Assembly (NCBI GenBank): GCA_000381605.1
Contig: KB906758.1
Location: 310,001 to 374,000 of the forward strand
Reading direction: 5' to 3'
DNA: 64,000 nt
Origin: Acidobacteriaceae bacterium KBS 89
GTDB taxonomy: Bacteria; Acidobacteriota; Terriglobia; Terriglobales; Acidobacteriaceae
The position numbers and the translations under genes are program-made. Of the stretch, positions 28,363 to 35,067 are shown piece after piece. The notes beneath the pieces are model-generated. The model saw nothing but the letters and a program-made list of their open reading frames with translations. It was not told the DNA's origin and searched no databases. Each line of letters opens with the position of its first letter. Position 1 is the stretch's first letter.

Positions 28363-29184
28363 ATGAAATTAAACGCAAGGATTCCGGTTACGGCTGCTCT
28401 GCTGGCGCTGCTGCTTATCACTGCAACCGGGTGTAATCGCCTGAAGGCTCGGGACCAGTTGACCAAGGGTGTGCAGGCATTTAAGAACGCACGTTACGAA
28501 GAGGCTGTTAACCACTTCCAACAATCAATCGCGCTCGATCCGAACTATGAAGACGCGAAGCTTTATCTGGCGACGGCATATTCCTACCAGGTCGTGCCGA
28601 ACCTTGACACCCCCGAAAACCTGGCGATTGCGAAGAAGGCACTCGACGGTTTCAACGCAGTCCTGGCGAAGAATCCGAACGATCTGACTGCGTTGAAGCA
28701 AATCGCTTCGATCAATCGCAACATCAAGAAGTTCGATGTGGCGAAGGATTATGAGAAGAAGGTCATCGCGATCGCTCCCAACGACCCGGAAGCGTATTAC
28801 ACCGTTGGTTTCGTGGATTGGGTGCTGGCATACAAGAACGCGACTTCGATTCTTGCTGCCGATGGGCTTACCGATGTTGGCGATGGCAATCCGAAGAAGA
28901 GCAAGGCCGCGTGCGAGAAACTGAAGGCTGCGAATACCGACCTGGTCAATGAAGGGATCCAGTATCTCAACAAGGCCGTTGAACTTAATCCGACCTATGA
29001 CGATGCGATGCAGTATCTGCAGCTCACGTACCGTCGCAAGGCCGATCTGGAATGTGGAGACGAGGCGGCTCGCAAGGCCGATATGGCTCAGGTTGATATG
29101 TGGATCCAGAAGGCGATGGGCGCCCGCAAGGCAAATGAGCTGAAGAAGGAAAAGGCAACACAAGGCGGCGTTACGATGCAGTAG
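28363..29184 (+). CDS. TPR-repeat lipoprotein
   Basis: 273 residues from the ATG at 28363 with AAGGAG upstream; in-frame starts at 28342 and 28351 leave no spacing to that site. A lipoprotein signal ends at ITATGC. Tetratricopeptide units follow: KGVQAFKNARYEEAVNHFQQSIALDPNYEDA, then AKDYEKKVIAIAPNDPEAYYTVGFV and YLNKAVELNPTYDDAMQYLQ. It is probably a scaffold at the membrane; its position after tonB/exb genes recalls similar acidobacterial clusters. A terminator follows. Confidence 0.88.
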   Translation: MKLNARIPVTAALLALLLITATGCNRLKARDQLTKGVQAFKNARYEEAVNHFQQSIALDPNYEDAKLYLATAYSYQVVPNLDTPENLAIAKKALDGFNAVLAKNPNDLTALKQIASINRNIKKFDVAKDYEKKVIAIAPNDPEAYYTVGFVDWVLAYKNATSILAADGLTDVGDGNPKKSKAACEKLKAANTDLVNEGIQYLNKAVELNPTYDDAMQYLQLTYRRKADLECGDEAARKADMAQVDMWIQKAMGARKANELKKEKATQGGVTMQ

Positions 29185-29201
29185 ATGCTGTTGTTGGACC
29201 G

Positions 29202-29229
29202 GAGGCCTCCCGCGATGGGAGGCCTCTTT
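29202..29229 (+). terminator. Rho-independent terminator after the TPR lipoprotein
   Basis: Perfect 10-bp stem GAGGCCTCCC / GGGAGGCCTC (29202-29211 and 29217-29226), loop GCGAT, followed by TTTCGTT. Confidence 0.8.
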
Positions 29230-29281
29230 CGTTGTGGCGGGTTTCTGATTGATGGTGATGGGACTGGGGTAAAATTGCCGC

Positions 29282-30790
29282 TTGCGACGAACGATAAAAA
29301 AAGTATTGATTGCGAATCGCGGTGAGATTGCTTTGCGAGTGATTCGTGCGTGCCGGGAGATGGGGGTGGCCACGGTTGCGGTCTACTCGGATGCGGACCG
29401 GGGGGCGTTGCATGTGCTGCATGCGGACGAGGCGTACCGTCTTGGACCAGCACCGGCGGCGGAGAGTTATCTGCGGGGGGATCTAATCCTGGAGGTGGCA
29501 CGGCGGGCAGGGGCGGATGCTGTGCATCCGGGATACGGGTTCCTGTCGGAGAATGCGGAGTTCGCCGAGGCCTGCGAGGCGGTTGGGGTGACGTTTATCG
29601 GACCGCCGGCGAGTGCGATGCGGGTGTTGGGATCCAAGACCAAGGCTCGTCAGGCGGCGGATGCGGCGGAGATGCCGCGTGTTCCTGGAAGTGTGACCGG
29701 CTTGGCGGATGTTGCGGAGGCGGTTCGTGTCGCTGCGGGAATTGGATATCCGGTGATGCTCAAGGCAGCAGCGGGCGGCGGCGGGAAGGGTATGCGCGCT
29801 GTGAGGAAGGCGGAGGAGCTTGCGGCGGCGTTTACCGCGGCGAGCAGTGAGGCCGAACGGAGCTTCGGTTCAGGTGAGGTCTATCTGGAGAAGCTGATCG
29901 AGCGGCCGCGGCATATCGAGATCCAGTTGATGGCGGATGAGCATGGCAACTGCGTGTATCTTGGCGAACGCGAGTGTTCGGTGCAGCGGCGACATCAGAA
30001 GGTGATTGAAGAGGCGCCTTCTGCAGTGGTGAGTGAAGATCTGCGGCGAAGGATGGGCGAGGCTGCGGTTCGACTGGCGTTATCTGCGGGGTATGTGAAT
30101 GCGGGCACTGTCGAGTTTCTGGTGGATGCCGAAGAGAATTTTTATTTTCTCGAGATGAACACGCGGTTGCAGGTCGAACATCCGGTGACCGAGATGGTGA
30201 CGGGGTTGGATCTGGTGCATCTGCAGCTTCGGGTGGCGATGGGTGAGGTGTTGCCGATTTCGCAGGAGGATGTACGGCTGCGCGGACATGCGATCGAGTG
30301 CAGGATCTATGCGGAGGATCCGGAGAATAATTTTTTCCCGTCGCCGGGGTTGATTACGCGGCTGGTGCAGCCGGGTGGGCCAGGGATTCGGGAGGACTGT
30401 GCGGTATTTGCGGGGTGGACGGTGCCGCTGGACTACGATCCGATGCTGTCGAAGCTGGTGGCGTTTGCACCGACGCGCGAGATGGCGATCGACCGGATGT
30501 TGCGGGCGCTTGGAGAGTATGTGATCGGCGGGATAAAGACGAATATTGGTCTGTTCCGGCGGATCCTGACGGACGAGGATTTTCGCGCGGCGCGTATCGA
30601 TACGGGGTATCTGGAGCGTTTGCTTGCTGCGGGGCCTGCCCAGGTGCAGGAGGATGTCCCGGAGGAAGTTGTGGCGCTGGCGGCAGCGTTGTTTGCGGCG
30701 TCTGCGCGGCGAGAGACGGTTGTGGTGGCGGATGCTGCGGCGGAGAGCCGATGGGCCGAGGCTGGGCGGCGGGAGGGACTGCGGCTGTGA
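29282..30790 (+). CDS. biotin carboxylase subunit of an acyl-CoA carboxylase
   Basis: 502 residues from a TTG start. KVLIANRGEIALRVIRACREMG opens the biotin-carboxylase domain. The ATP-grasp loop GGGGKGMRAV is near residue 165, then HIEIQLMADEHGNCVYLGERECSVQRRHQKVIEE and EMNTRLQVEHPVTEMVTG. It carboxylates biotin on the carrier subunit encoded by the next gene, which it overlaps by four bases. The extended C-terminal tail suggests the alpha-subunit layout of propionyl/methylcrotonyl-type carboxylases rather than classic AccC. Confidence 0.93.
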   Translation: MRRTIKKVLIANRGEIALRVIRACREMGVATVAVYSDADRGALHVLHADEAYRLGPAPAAESYLRGDLILEVARRAGADAVHPGYGFLSENAEFAEACEAVGVTFIGPPASAMRVLGSKTKARQAADAAEMPRVPGSVTGLADVAEAVRVAAGIGYPVMLKAAAGGGGKGMRAVRKAEELAAAFTAASSEAERSFGSGEVYLEKLIERPRHIEIQLMADEHGNCVYLGERECSVQRRHQKVIEEAPSAVVSEDLRRRMGEAAVRLALSAGYVNAGTVEFLVDAEENFYFLEMNTRLQVEHPVTEMVTGLDLVHLQLRVAMGEVLPISQEDVRLRGHAIECRIYAEDPENNFFPSPGLITRLVQPGGPGIREDCAVFAGWTVPLDYDPMLSKLVAFAPTREMAIDRMLRALGEYVIGGIKTNIGLFRRILTDEDFRAARIDTGYLERLLAAGPAQVQEDVPEEVVALAAALFAASARRETVVVADAAAESRWAEAGRREGLRL

Positions 30791-31317
30791 CGGTCTGGCT
30801 CGAGGTTGGGGGGAAGAAGGTGCGGGTGGAGTTGGCCGGGACGCTGGGTGCGGGCGTGGTTGACGGGCCGATGGAGTGTTCGGTTGATGGGCGAGTCGTC
30901 AACGCGGACGTTCGGATGCTTGAGCCGGGGGTGATGTCGCTGGTGATGACATCCGCTGGGCCACAAGGGGGAGCACAAGGGCGGCAGTACCGGTGCGTTC
31001 TTGATGGCGACGGCGTGGTGATTGGTGGACATCGATATGGCTTTGGGGTGGATGATCCGCGATCTCTGCAGGGGAGACGCGGAGCGGGCGCGGGTACGGA
31101 GGGGCCTCGTCCGGTGAAAGCTCCGATGCCGGGGCGGGTGGTGCGGCTACTGGTGGAGGTCGCTGACGAGGTGGAGGAGGGGCAGGGCGTCGTGGTGATC
31201 GAGGCGATGAAGATGCAGAATGAGCTGAAGTCGCCTAAGGCCGGGCGTGTGGTTCGGGTTGGCGTGGCGGTGGGGGATACCGTGGGGTCCGGGGACGTGC
31301 TGCTGGTGGTGGAGTAG
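30787..31317 (+). CDS. biotin carboxyl carrier subunit
   Basis: 176 residues from a GTG that overlaps the preceding stop (GTGA), indicating translational coupling. The N-terminal part is small and variable; the last 80 residues form a biotinyl domain with APMPGRVV, the biotinylation site EAMKMQNE, and VAVGDTVGSGDVLLVVE. It accepts carboxybiotin from the upstream carboxylase. A carboxyltransferase gene is not in the window. In other systems this domain is fused to the carboxylase; here it is separate. Confidence 0.9.
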   Translation: MTVWLEVGGKKVRVELAGTLGAGVVDGPMECSVDGRVVNADVRMLEPGVMSLVMTSAGPQGGAQGRQYRCVLDGDGVVIGGHRYGFGVDDPRSLQGRRGAGAGTEGPRPVKAPMPGRVVRLLVEVADEVEEGQGVVVIEAMKMQNELKSPKAGRVVRVGVAVGDTVGSGDVLLVVE

Positions 31318-31461
31318 GGCTTGTCTAATGTTCTTCATTGGACCCCTCCCCCCTATTGCCCGCGCGTAAAGTGCTTATAATCAATGGTTTACAGTGTATT
31401 GATATCTGTAAAATATTGACAATAAACGGGTTACGTCCAAAATTGTGCATCTAAATGAGTT

Positions 31462-31494
31462 AGCCCCGGACGATGTCCGGGGCTTGCTTGTTTT
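31462..31494 (+). terminator. Rho-independent terminator
   Basis: Perfect 10-bp stem AGCCCCGGAC / GTCCGGGGCT with loop GAT, followed by TGCTTGTTTTT. It lies about 145 bases after the biotin-carrier gene and would insulate the islet from it. Confidence 0.85.
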
Positions 31495-31704
31495 TGATCT
31501 ATATAACAAGTATAGCGGGTTGAGGTTAACTAATACGCCATGCGGATGTTGTTATTTTGTAAGGAGTTAGGAGATTTTTGGCCTTGACATTCGTTTTTTG
31601 GGCGGAAAATGGCAAAAGAAAAAGAGCAGCGGTCGCAACGTGAATAAAATCAATCGCTTTGCTCATCGCGCGCTGTGACATTTTTCGTCGTCATCAGCGA
31701 AATG

Positions 31705-31787
31705 CTTCCTCTGAGGGGAGTGCCGCGTGGGGTCTCCCGTCTTTCGACAATCAAGCGAACTTGCCGATAACCCCGTTTTTGAGGAAC
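31705..31787. repeat. islet palindrome R0 (right arm clear, left arm degenerate)
   Basis: TTGCCGATAACCCCGTTTTT at 31761-31780 followed by GAGGAAC matches the right arm of R1-R3. A left outer arm CTTCCTC at 31705-31711 would pair with GAGGAAC, but the left inner arm has decayed. It sits 26 bases past the stop of small gene A. Confidence 0.6.
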
Positions 31788-31812
31788 TCGTCAGTGCATT
31801 TTGTTTATATAA

Positions 31813-32289
31813 CTATGCTTCGCGGTGACATGCGATCCAGGTCAAAACAGTAGCCGCAATCATGGCAGCCGGAGTCAGGAACAGCAGGTAGCTGAGCCAG
31901 TTATATTCGTAAAAGAAACTCCCATTGACGTTCCCCCAGAGCGGAAGGAAGGCAGGCCTGCCACTACTCGGACTCCACGAGTCTCTCCACAAGACGTTCA
32001 GAATCGTGTACGCACCCAAGACCACACCCGTAGCGATGCCGCATTGCACTGCCGTCCGAAGAAGACTCGTCTTCCGAAAGAGCAGTTTGCTTGAGATTAT
32101 GGCAGCAATTGAGAGCGCAGTCGTAATTGCTGCCATTTTCAGCACGAGCGAGTAGGCCTCCTTCGTACTGTAGATTCCGTCGTCTACGTGAGCTTCCATG
32201 TTTGCAGAATAGATAAGCCAAAGCGCCAGAACAGAGAAGAGATAAAAGATCGCGCCAGCGGCACTATAGCGGAAGCCTCTTTGAAGCAT
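31813..32289 (-). CDS. small membrane protein of unknown function (islet gene A)
   Basis: 158 residues from the ATG at 32289, which has GGAGG eight bases upstream. The longer frame to 32367 begins inside palindrome R1 and is rejected. Four hydrophobic segments are visible: AIFYLFSVLALWLIYSA, ITTALSIAAIISSKLL, CGIATGVVLGAYTILNVLW and WLSYLLFLTPAAMIAATVL. The loop between helices 1 and 2 is acidic (EAHVDDGIYSTKEAY). No family is recognised. Confidence 0.7.
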   Translation of the reverse strand: MLQRGFRYSAAGAIFYLFSVLALWLIYSANMEAHVDDGIYSTKEAYSLVLKMAAITTALSIAAIISSKLLFRKTSLLRTAVQCGIATGVVLGAYTILNVLWRDSWSPSSGRPAFLPLWGNVNGSFFYEYNWLSYLLFLTPAAMIAATVLTWIACHREA

Positions 32290-32340
32290 GACAATCCTCC
32301 ATATGACGGTCGGCTCCATTATCAATGGAATCGTTATCTC

Positions 32341-32407
32341 GCTCCTCAAAAGTCGGGTTTTCGGCAACTACGTTACGGTTGTTTCCGAAAACCCCGTTTT
32401 GCAGCAA
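32341..32407. repeat. islet palindrome R1
   Basis: Left arm AAAAGTCGGGTTTTCGGCAAC (32348-32368 region) and right arm GTTTCCGAAAACCCCGTTTT (32381-32400), with a short loop ACGTTACG. The arms pair through GGGTTTTCGG with one or two unpaired bases on the left side. It lies 21 bases past the stop of gene B and upstream of gene A. Confidence 0.85.
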
Positions 32408-32427
32408 TGGAGATTCAAACGGCATGC

Positions 32428-32844
32428 TCAGAAATGTTTTGCGTCACCAACCATGAAGTCTAGATATCGCTTGCTGGCCTCGTTATGTTCGGCGGGAATC
32501 AAGTATGTTCCGTTCGCCAGTGAAATCCATCCGTCCCCGCTCTTCTGAGTGATGACGATGTCCTCGATCCTGCTTGGTGCCATCCCCTTATATGCAACGA
32601 ATCTCCCCTGGTGAAGTATTGAACCGCTTACGTTCGCAATCATGCATTCGGGCCCAGCCGAATCAACGGCACAAACCTCCCATAACCCTCGGCCTTCAGG
32701 ACCTTGGATGTAGACCGCGTTTGGCGCAATGTTCGATGGACGCGGTGGAGCGTAGGGTCTGCGATGCCTGATATAGAGCCTCAAAGCCAAAGCGCCCACC
32801 AAAGAGACCAGAACCACCCCTGTCAGCAATAACAATCTTTTCAT
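32428..32844 (-). CDS. membrane-anchored small protein of unknown function (islet gene B)
   Basis: 138 residues from the ATG at 32844 with GGAG nine bases upstream. One N-terminal membrane anchor (LLLLTGVVLVSLVGALALRLY) is followed by a basic/proline stretch and a globular domain containing GLWEVCAVDSAGPECMIANV, two cysteines that could pair outside the cell, and GDGWISLANGTYLIPAEHNEAS. No family is recognised. It is bracketed by palindromes R1 and R2. Confidence 0.65.
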   Translation of the reverse strand: MKRLLLLTGVVLVSLVGALALRLYIRHRRPYAPPRPSNIAPNAVYIQGPEGRGLWEVCAVDSAGPECMIANVSGSILHQGRFVAYKGMAPSRIEDIVITQKSGDGWISLANGTYLIPAEHNEASKRYLDFMVGDAKHF

Positions 32845-32879
32845 CCACGTCGTCTCCAAGGAAGCCAGTTCAAATCATA

Positions 32880-32956
32880 GTTCCTGCAAAGTCGGGTTTT
32901 CGGCAAGTTCACTCCGTGGCAGGTTGTAGTTGCCGAAAACCCCGTTTTCAAGGAAC
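32880..32956. repeat. islet palindrome R2 (best copy)
   Basis: Outer arms GTTCCT (32880-32885) and AGGAAC (32951-32956); inner arms AAAGTCGGGTTTTCGGCAA and TTGCCGAAAACCCCGTTTT. The 29-base arms match at about 22 positions, with an internal bubble and a loop of about 18 bases. It lies five bases past the stop of gene C. Confidence 0.9.
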
Positions 32957-32961
32957 GTCGA

Positions 32962-33310
32962 CTATCCACCCGACTCCAAATAGTTGAGGAGCCCTCTACA
33001 ATCCTCTACGAACGACGGGATAGCTTCAGGTGGAATCTCCGTTCGTGGCCGATACACGAGAAGGTAGTTGCCCAGGCGTTCACAAGATAGCTCTTGAGGC
33101 TCTCCACAATGTAGACAGCCTCCTGAGCGGAACCGGGGTCTTGAACGCGACGACAGTTTGCCAATAGCCGAAGTCACCGGGAGCATGACAGAGGAACGTC
33201 CACTCCTGAACCTGATCCAAAGGGCCTGTAGTAACCCGGCTAACCTCACTCCCCGCTGCAAAGAATGACGCGCGGCTGATCTCTAGATCGGGTGGGAGTT
33301 GTACTGGCAT
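32962..33310 (-). pseudogene. small protein with CxxC motif, frameshifted (islet gene C)
   Basis: Two frames join into one small protein. From the ATG at 33310 the first reads MPVQLPPDLEISRASFFAAG and continues through QEWTFLCHAPGDFGYWQTVVAFKTPVP. The second continues with SGGCLHCGEPQELSCERLGNYLLVYRPRTEIPPEAIPSFVEDCRGLL. One extra base near 33130 breaks the frame. Restored, it is about 115 residues, with CLHCGEP as a possible metal or redox site. No family is recognised. Confidence 0.6.
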
Positions 33311-33350
33311 AGGCTATTGCATCTCTCCGGTTCCTATCCAGTCTATTAGC

Positions 33351-33417
33351 GTTCCCGAAAAGTCGGGTTTTCGGCAAGTTCGGTCGTAGTTTCCGAAAAC
33401 CCCCGTTTAACGGGAAC
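33351..33417. repeat. islet palindrome R3
   Basis: Outer arms GTTCCCG (33351-33357) and CGGGAAC (33411-33417) pair perfectly, where R2 has GTTCCT/AGGAAC: a compensatory change. Inner arms AAGTCGGGTTTTCGGCAA and TTTCCGAAAACCCCCGTTT. It occupies the divergent gap between gene C and gene D. Confidence 0.88.
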
Positions 33418-33482
33418 TTTAGGTAGATTTGATTTTAGGCTCGTTGAGTGCATCTGCGAGTTTGAGTTCAATTGGGGTTTGT

Positions 33483-33764
33483 ATGGCGCAGAACGACAGA
33501 CATATCGACGCTGGAGTCGGCCTCAAGAACGAAAATCCGCATCACGCTGTCCGAGTCCTGCTCAGCCCGGATGGCAAACGCCGTGCCGTAATCTTCCGTC
33601 GTTCAGATAACTTGTACGGATTTCGCGAGGATGCCTTTCACAGCAAAGAAGTCGGATGCTACTGGTCCACCCTACCCTCCTATTCAACCATCTGTGACAC
33701 CGCTGATTGCGCCGAACGCGAGGCTCGCACCACCATTGGATGGTTGATCGAGATGAACAGATAG
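33483..33764 (+). CDS. small protein of unknown function (islet gene D)
   Basis: 93 residues from the ATG at 33483; the frame is open from 33429, but MAQNDRHID is the more natural start. It contains AVIFRRSDNLYGFREDAF, CYWSTLPSYSTICDTADCAEREARTTIGWL. I recall this layout (aromatic beta-hairpin, then a final helix ending in WL) from short uncharacterised bacterial proteins, but there is no assigned role. It is flanked by palindromes R3 and R4. Confidence 0.6.
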   Translation: MAQNDRHIDAGVGLKNENPHHAVRVLLSPDGKRRAVIFRRSDNLYGFREDAFHSKEVGCYWSTLPSYSTICDTADCAEREARTTIGWLIEMNR

Positions 33765-33830
33765 TCACGTCCACTGAGGCCTTCACTGCGCTATTTGGCG
33801 TCGTCACCGACCCGCGCTACAGTTTCAACC

Positions 33831-33895
33831 TCCCGCAAAGTCGGGTTTTCGGAAACTACGCCGGACCATCTCCGAGAAACACGTAGCGCAGGGAA
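33831..33895. repeat. islet palindrome R4 (decayed right arm)
   Basis: The left arm TCCCGCAAAGTCGGGTTTTC is intact. The right half TCCGAGAAACACGTAGCGCA followed by GGGA still aligns with the consensus but has several substitutions. It lies 66 bases past the stop of gene D. Confidence 0.75.
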
Positions 33896-33967
33896 CTAGC
33901 ATGTGGCGGGAGCGCCACAATAGTTGTAGAGCGCTCTGGGCTTCGCGACGCAATACTGGGTGTTGTT

Positions 33968-34210
33968 GTGAGCCACCTCTCACAAATCGACGGCCAGCTG
34001 GATGTAGTGGACGCGACACGTGTGGTTCGCTCCGGTTTAAGTTACGACATAGTCTGCGCAGTATGCGGCGATTTAGTGCGCAGGGATGTGCGCACTCCGC
34101 GCGCTCCACTATATAACCGGGAGCGGATCGAGGCTCATGTGGCGGTTTGCTCAGGACCGAAGCCATGGAAGAAATGGTGGAATAAGGTCTTTCGCAGCAT
34201 TTCCGCCTAG
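33968..34210 (+). CDS. small zinc-finger-like protein (islet gene E)
   Basis: 80 residues from a GTG. A CAVCGDLV pair of cysteines, followed by RIEAHVAVC, gives a C-x2-C ... H-x3-C arrangement that could hold one zinc ion; the C-terminus is basic and aromatic (KPWKKWWNKVF). No family is recognised and the start is not supported by a strong Shine-Dalgarno. The stop is two bases before the last palindrome. Confidence 0.5.
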   Translation: MSHLSQIDGQLDVVDATRVVRSGLSYDIVCAVCGDLVRRDVRTPRAPLYNRERIEAHVAVCSGPKPWKKWWNKVFRSISA

Positions 34211-34211
34211 C

Positions 34212-34246
34212 GTTCTCAATCTGAATGGAAAGTCGGGTTTTGGGAA
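34212..34246. repeat. islet palindrome R5 (left arm only, collapsed)
   Basis: GGAAAGTCGGGTTTTGGGAAC at 34227-34246 carries the left inner arm joined directly to the outer GGGAAC, with GTTC at 34212; the loop and right inner arm are missing. It marks the right end of the islet. Confidence 0.6.
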
Positions 34247-34249
34247 CCT

Positions 34250-34432
34250 TCAGTCCTTCACTCCAAGCTGACCGCCTACCTTTATTCTTTCCTTGCCGAC
34301 GGGCAGAGTCTGGTCTGGTCCGAAGGCGTTGGGTGAGAAGAGTTGATCGCCTTTGTCCGCCAGGTCGGGATGAATTTTCCTGAAGTAGACTTGGTCAGGA
34401 TCGTCGCTGTCGAGCTCGATCTGGAGTGCTCT
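34250..34432 (-). pseudogene. possible 3' remnant of a minus-strand gene (islet fragment F)
   Basis: On the minus strand this stretch reads as protein-like sequence with a proper stop: SDDPDQVYFRKIHPDLADKG, LFSPNAFGPDQTLPVGKERI and KVGGQLGVKD. The frame stays open further upstream only as the shadow of the cytochrome P460 gene. Like genes A-C it ends just beside a palindrome. It may be the C-terminal remainder of a gene whose front was lost. I do not recognise the family. Confidence 0.3.
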
Positions 34433-34954
34433 ATGAAACGGATCGCTTTCATGCTGGTCGCAGTGGCAGCAGTGGCCGGCATCGCCACCTTCACGGCGTC
34501 GGCATCCCGGCACGGCGATGGAGATGCAGCACCGATCTTTGGGGTTAAGATTCCAGCCGGATACCGTGACTGGAGATTGATCTCCGTTGCTCACGAGGCA
34601 GGCAATCTCAATGATCTTCGCGCTATTCTCGGCAACGATATCGCGATCAAGGCCTATCGCGAGGAAAAGCTTCCGTTTCCGGACGGAACAATTCTTGCGC
34701 GGCTGGCCTGGAGTTACGTCCCGTCTGAGGAGAACAACAAAGCCTTTGGACGTGAACAGTCTTTCGTCGCCGGGCCACCTACCACGGTTCAGTTCATGGT
34801 CAAGGACTCCAAAAGATACGCTGCGACAGGCGGCTGGTGGTTCGCTCAATTCAAAGACGGCAAACCTGCCGACGAGGCGGTGCACAAGTCCTGCTTTGCC
34901 TGCCATGAGCCTGCCAAAGCTCGCGACTTTGTCTTTACCCACTACGCGCGGTGA
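34433..34954 (+). CDS. cytochrome P460-family protein
   Basis: 173 residues from the ATG at 34433 with GGAG six bases upstream; the longer frame from 34343 reads over fragment F. A signal peptide (MLVAVAAVAGIATFTASA) is followed by IPAGYRDWRLISVAHEAGNLNDLRAILGND, typical of the family, and by a single c-type heme site CFACHE near the C-terminus. Members are periplasmic hemoproteins; some oxidise hydroxylamine or bind NO, but most have no assay. Confidence 0.88.
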   Translation: MKRIAFMLVAVAAVAGIATFTASASRHGDGDAAPIFGVKIPAGYRDWRLISVAHEAGNLNDLRAILGNDIAIKAYREEKLPFPDGTILARLAWSYVPSEENNKAFGREQSFVAGPPTTVQFMVKDSKRYAATGGWWFAQFKDGKPADEAVHKSCFACHEPAKARDFVFTHYAR

Positions 34955-35067
34955 CACAAAGAATCGAACGCCGGAACCTGAAGGCTATGCGCGCGGTGTG
35001 TGATGACCCGAGAGTTGAGTGGAGAGGCGCGTTTTCCGGTGCTGATTCTTGCATTCCCGAGATCAGG

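Larger units (their letters stand above)
31318..31812. other. 495-base AT-richer gap before the small-gene islet
   Basis: It holds the inverted repeat TTTACAG-N11-CTGTAAA (31388-31412), two TTGACA words (31417 and 31585 region), a strong terminator (31462-31494) and the first, degenerate palindrome of the islet. Base composition is visibly lower in G+C than the flanks. No gene is supported; a 12-codon frame starting MAKEKEQ at 31609 is too short to call. Confidence 0.5.

Noticed and set aside
31609..31647. Frame starting MAKEKEQ, resembling the first residues of EF-Tu
   Set aside because: It stops after 12 codons, and the similarity ends after five residues.
32288..32548. Plus-strand frame reading through palindrome R1
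   Set aside because: It overlaps the start of gene A and reads repeat sequence as protein; gene A has the better ribosome site.
31705..34246. Classical integron with attC sites
   Set aside because: No intI gene in the window; palindrome ends are GTTCC/GGAAC rather than RYYYAAC/GTTRRRY; genes lie on both strands. Kept only as an analogy.
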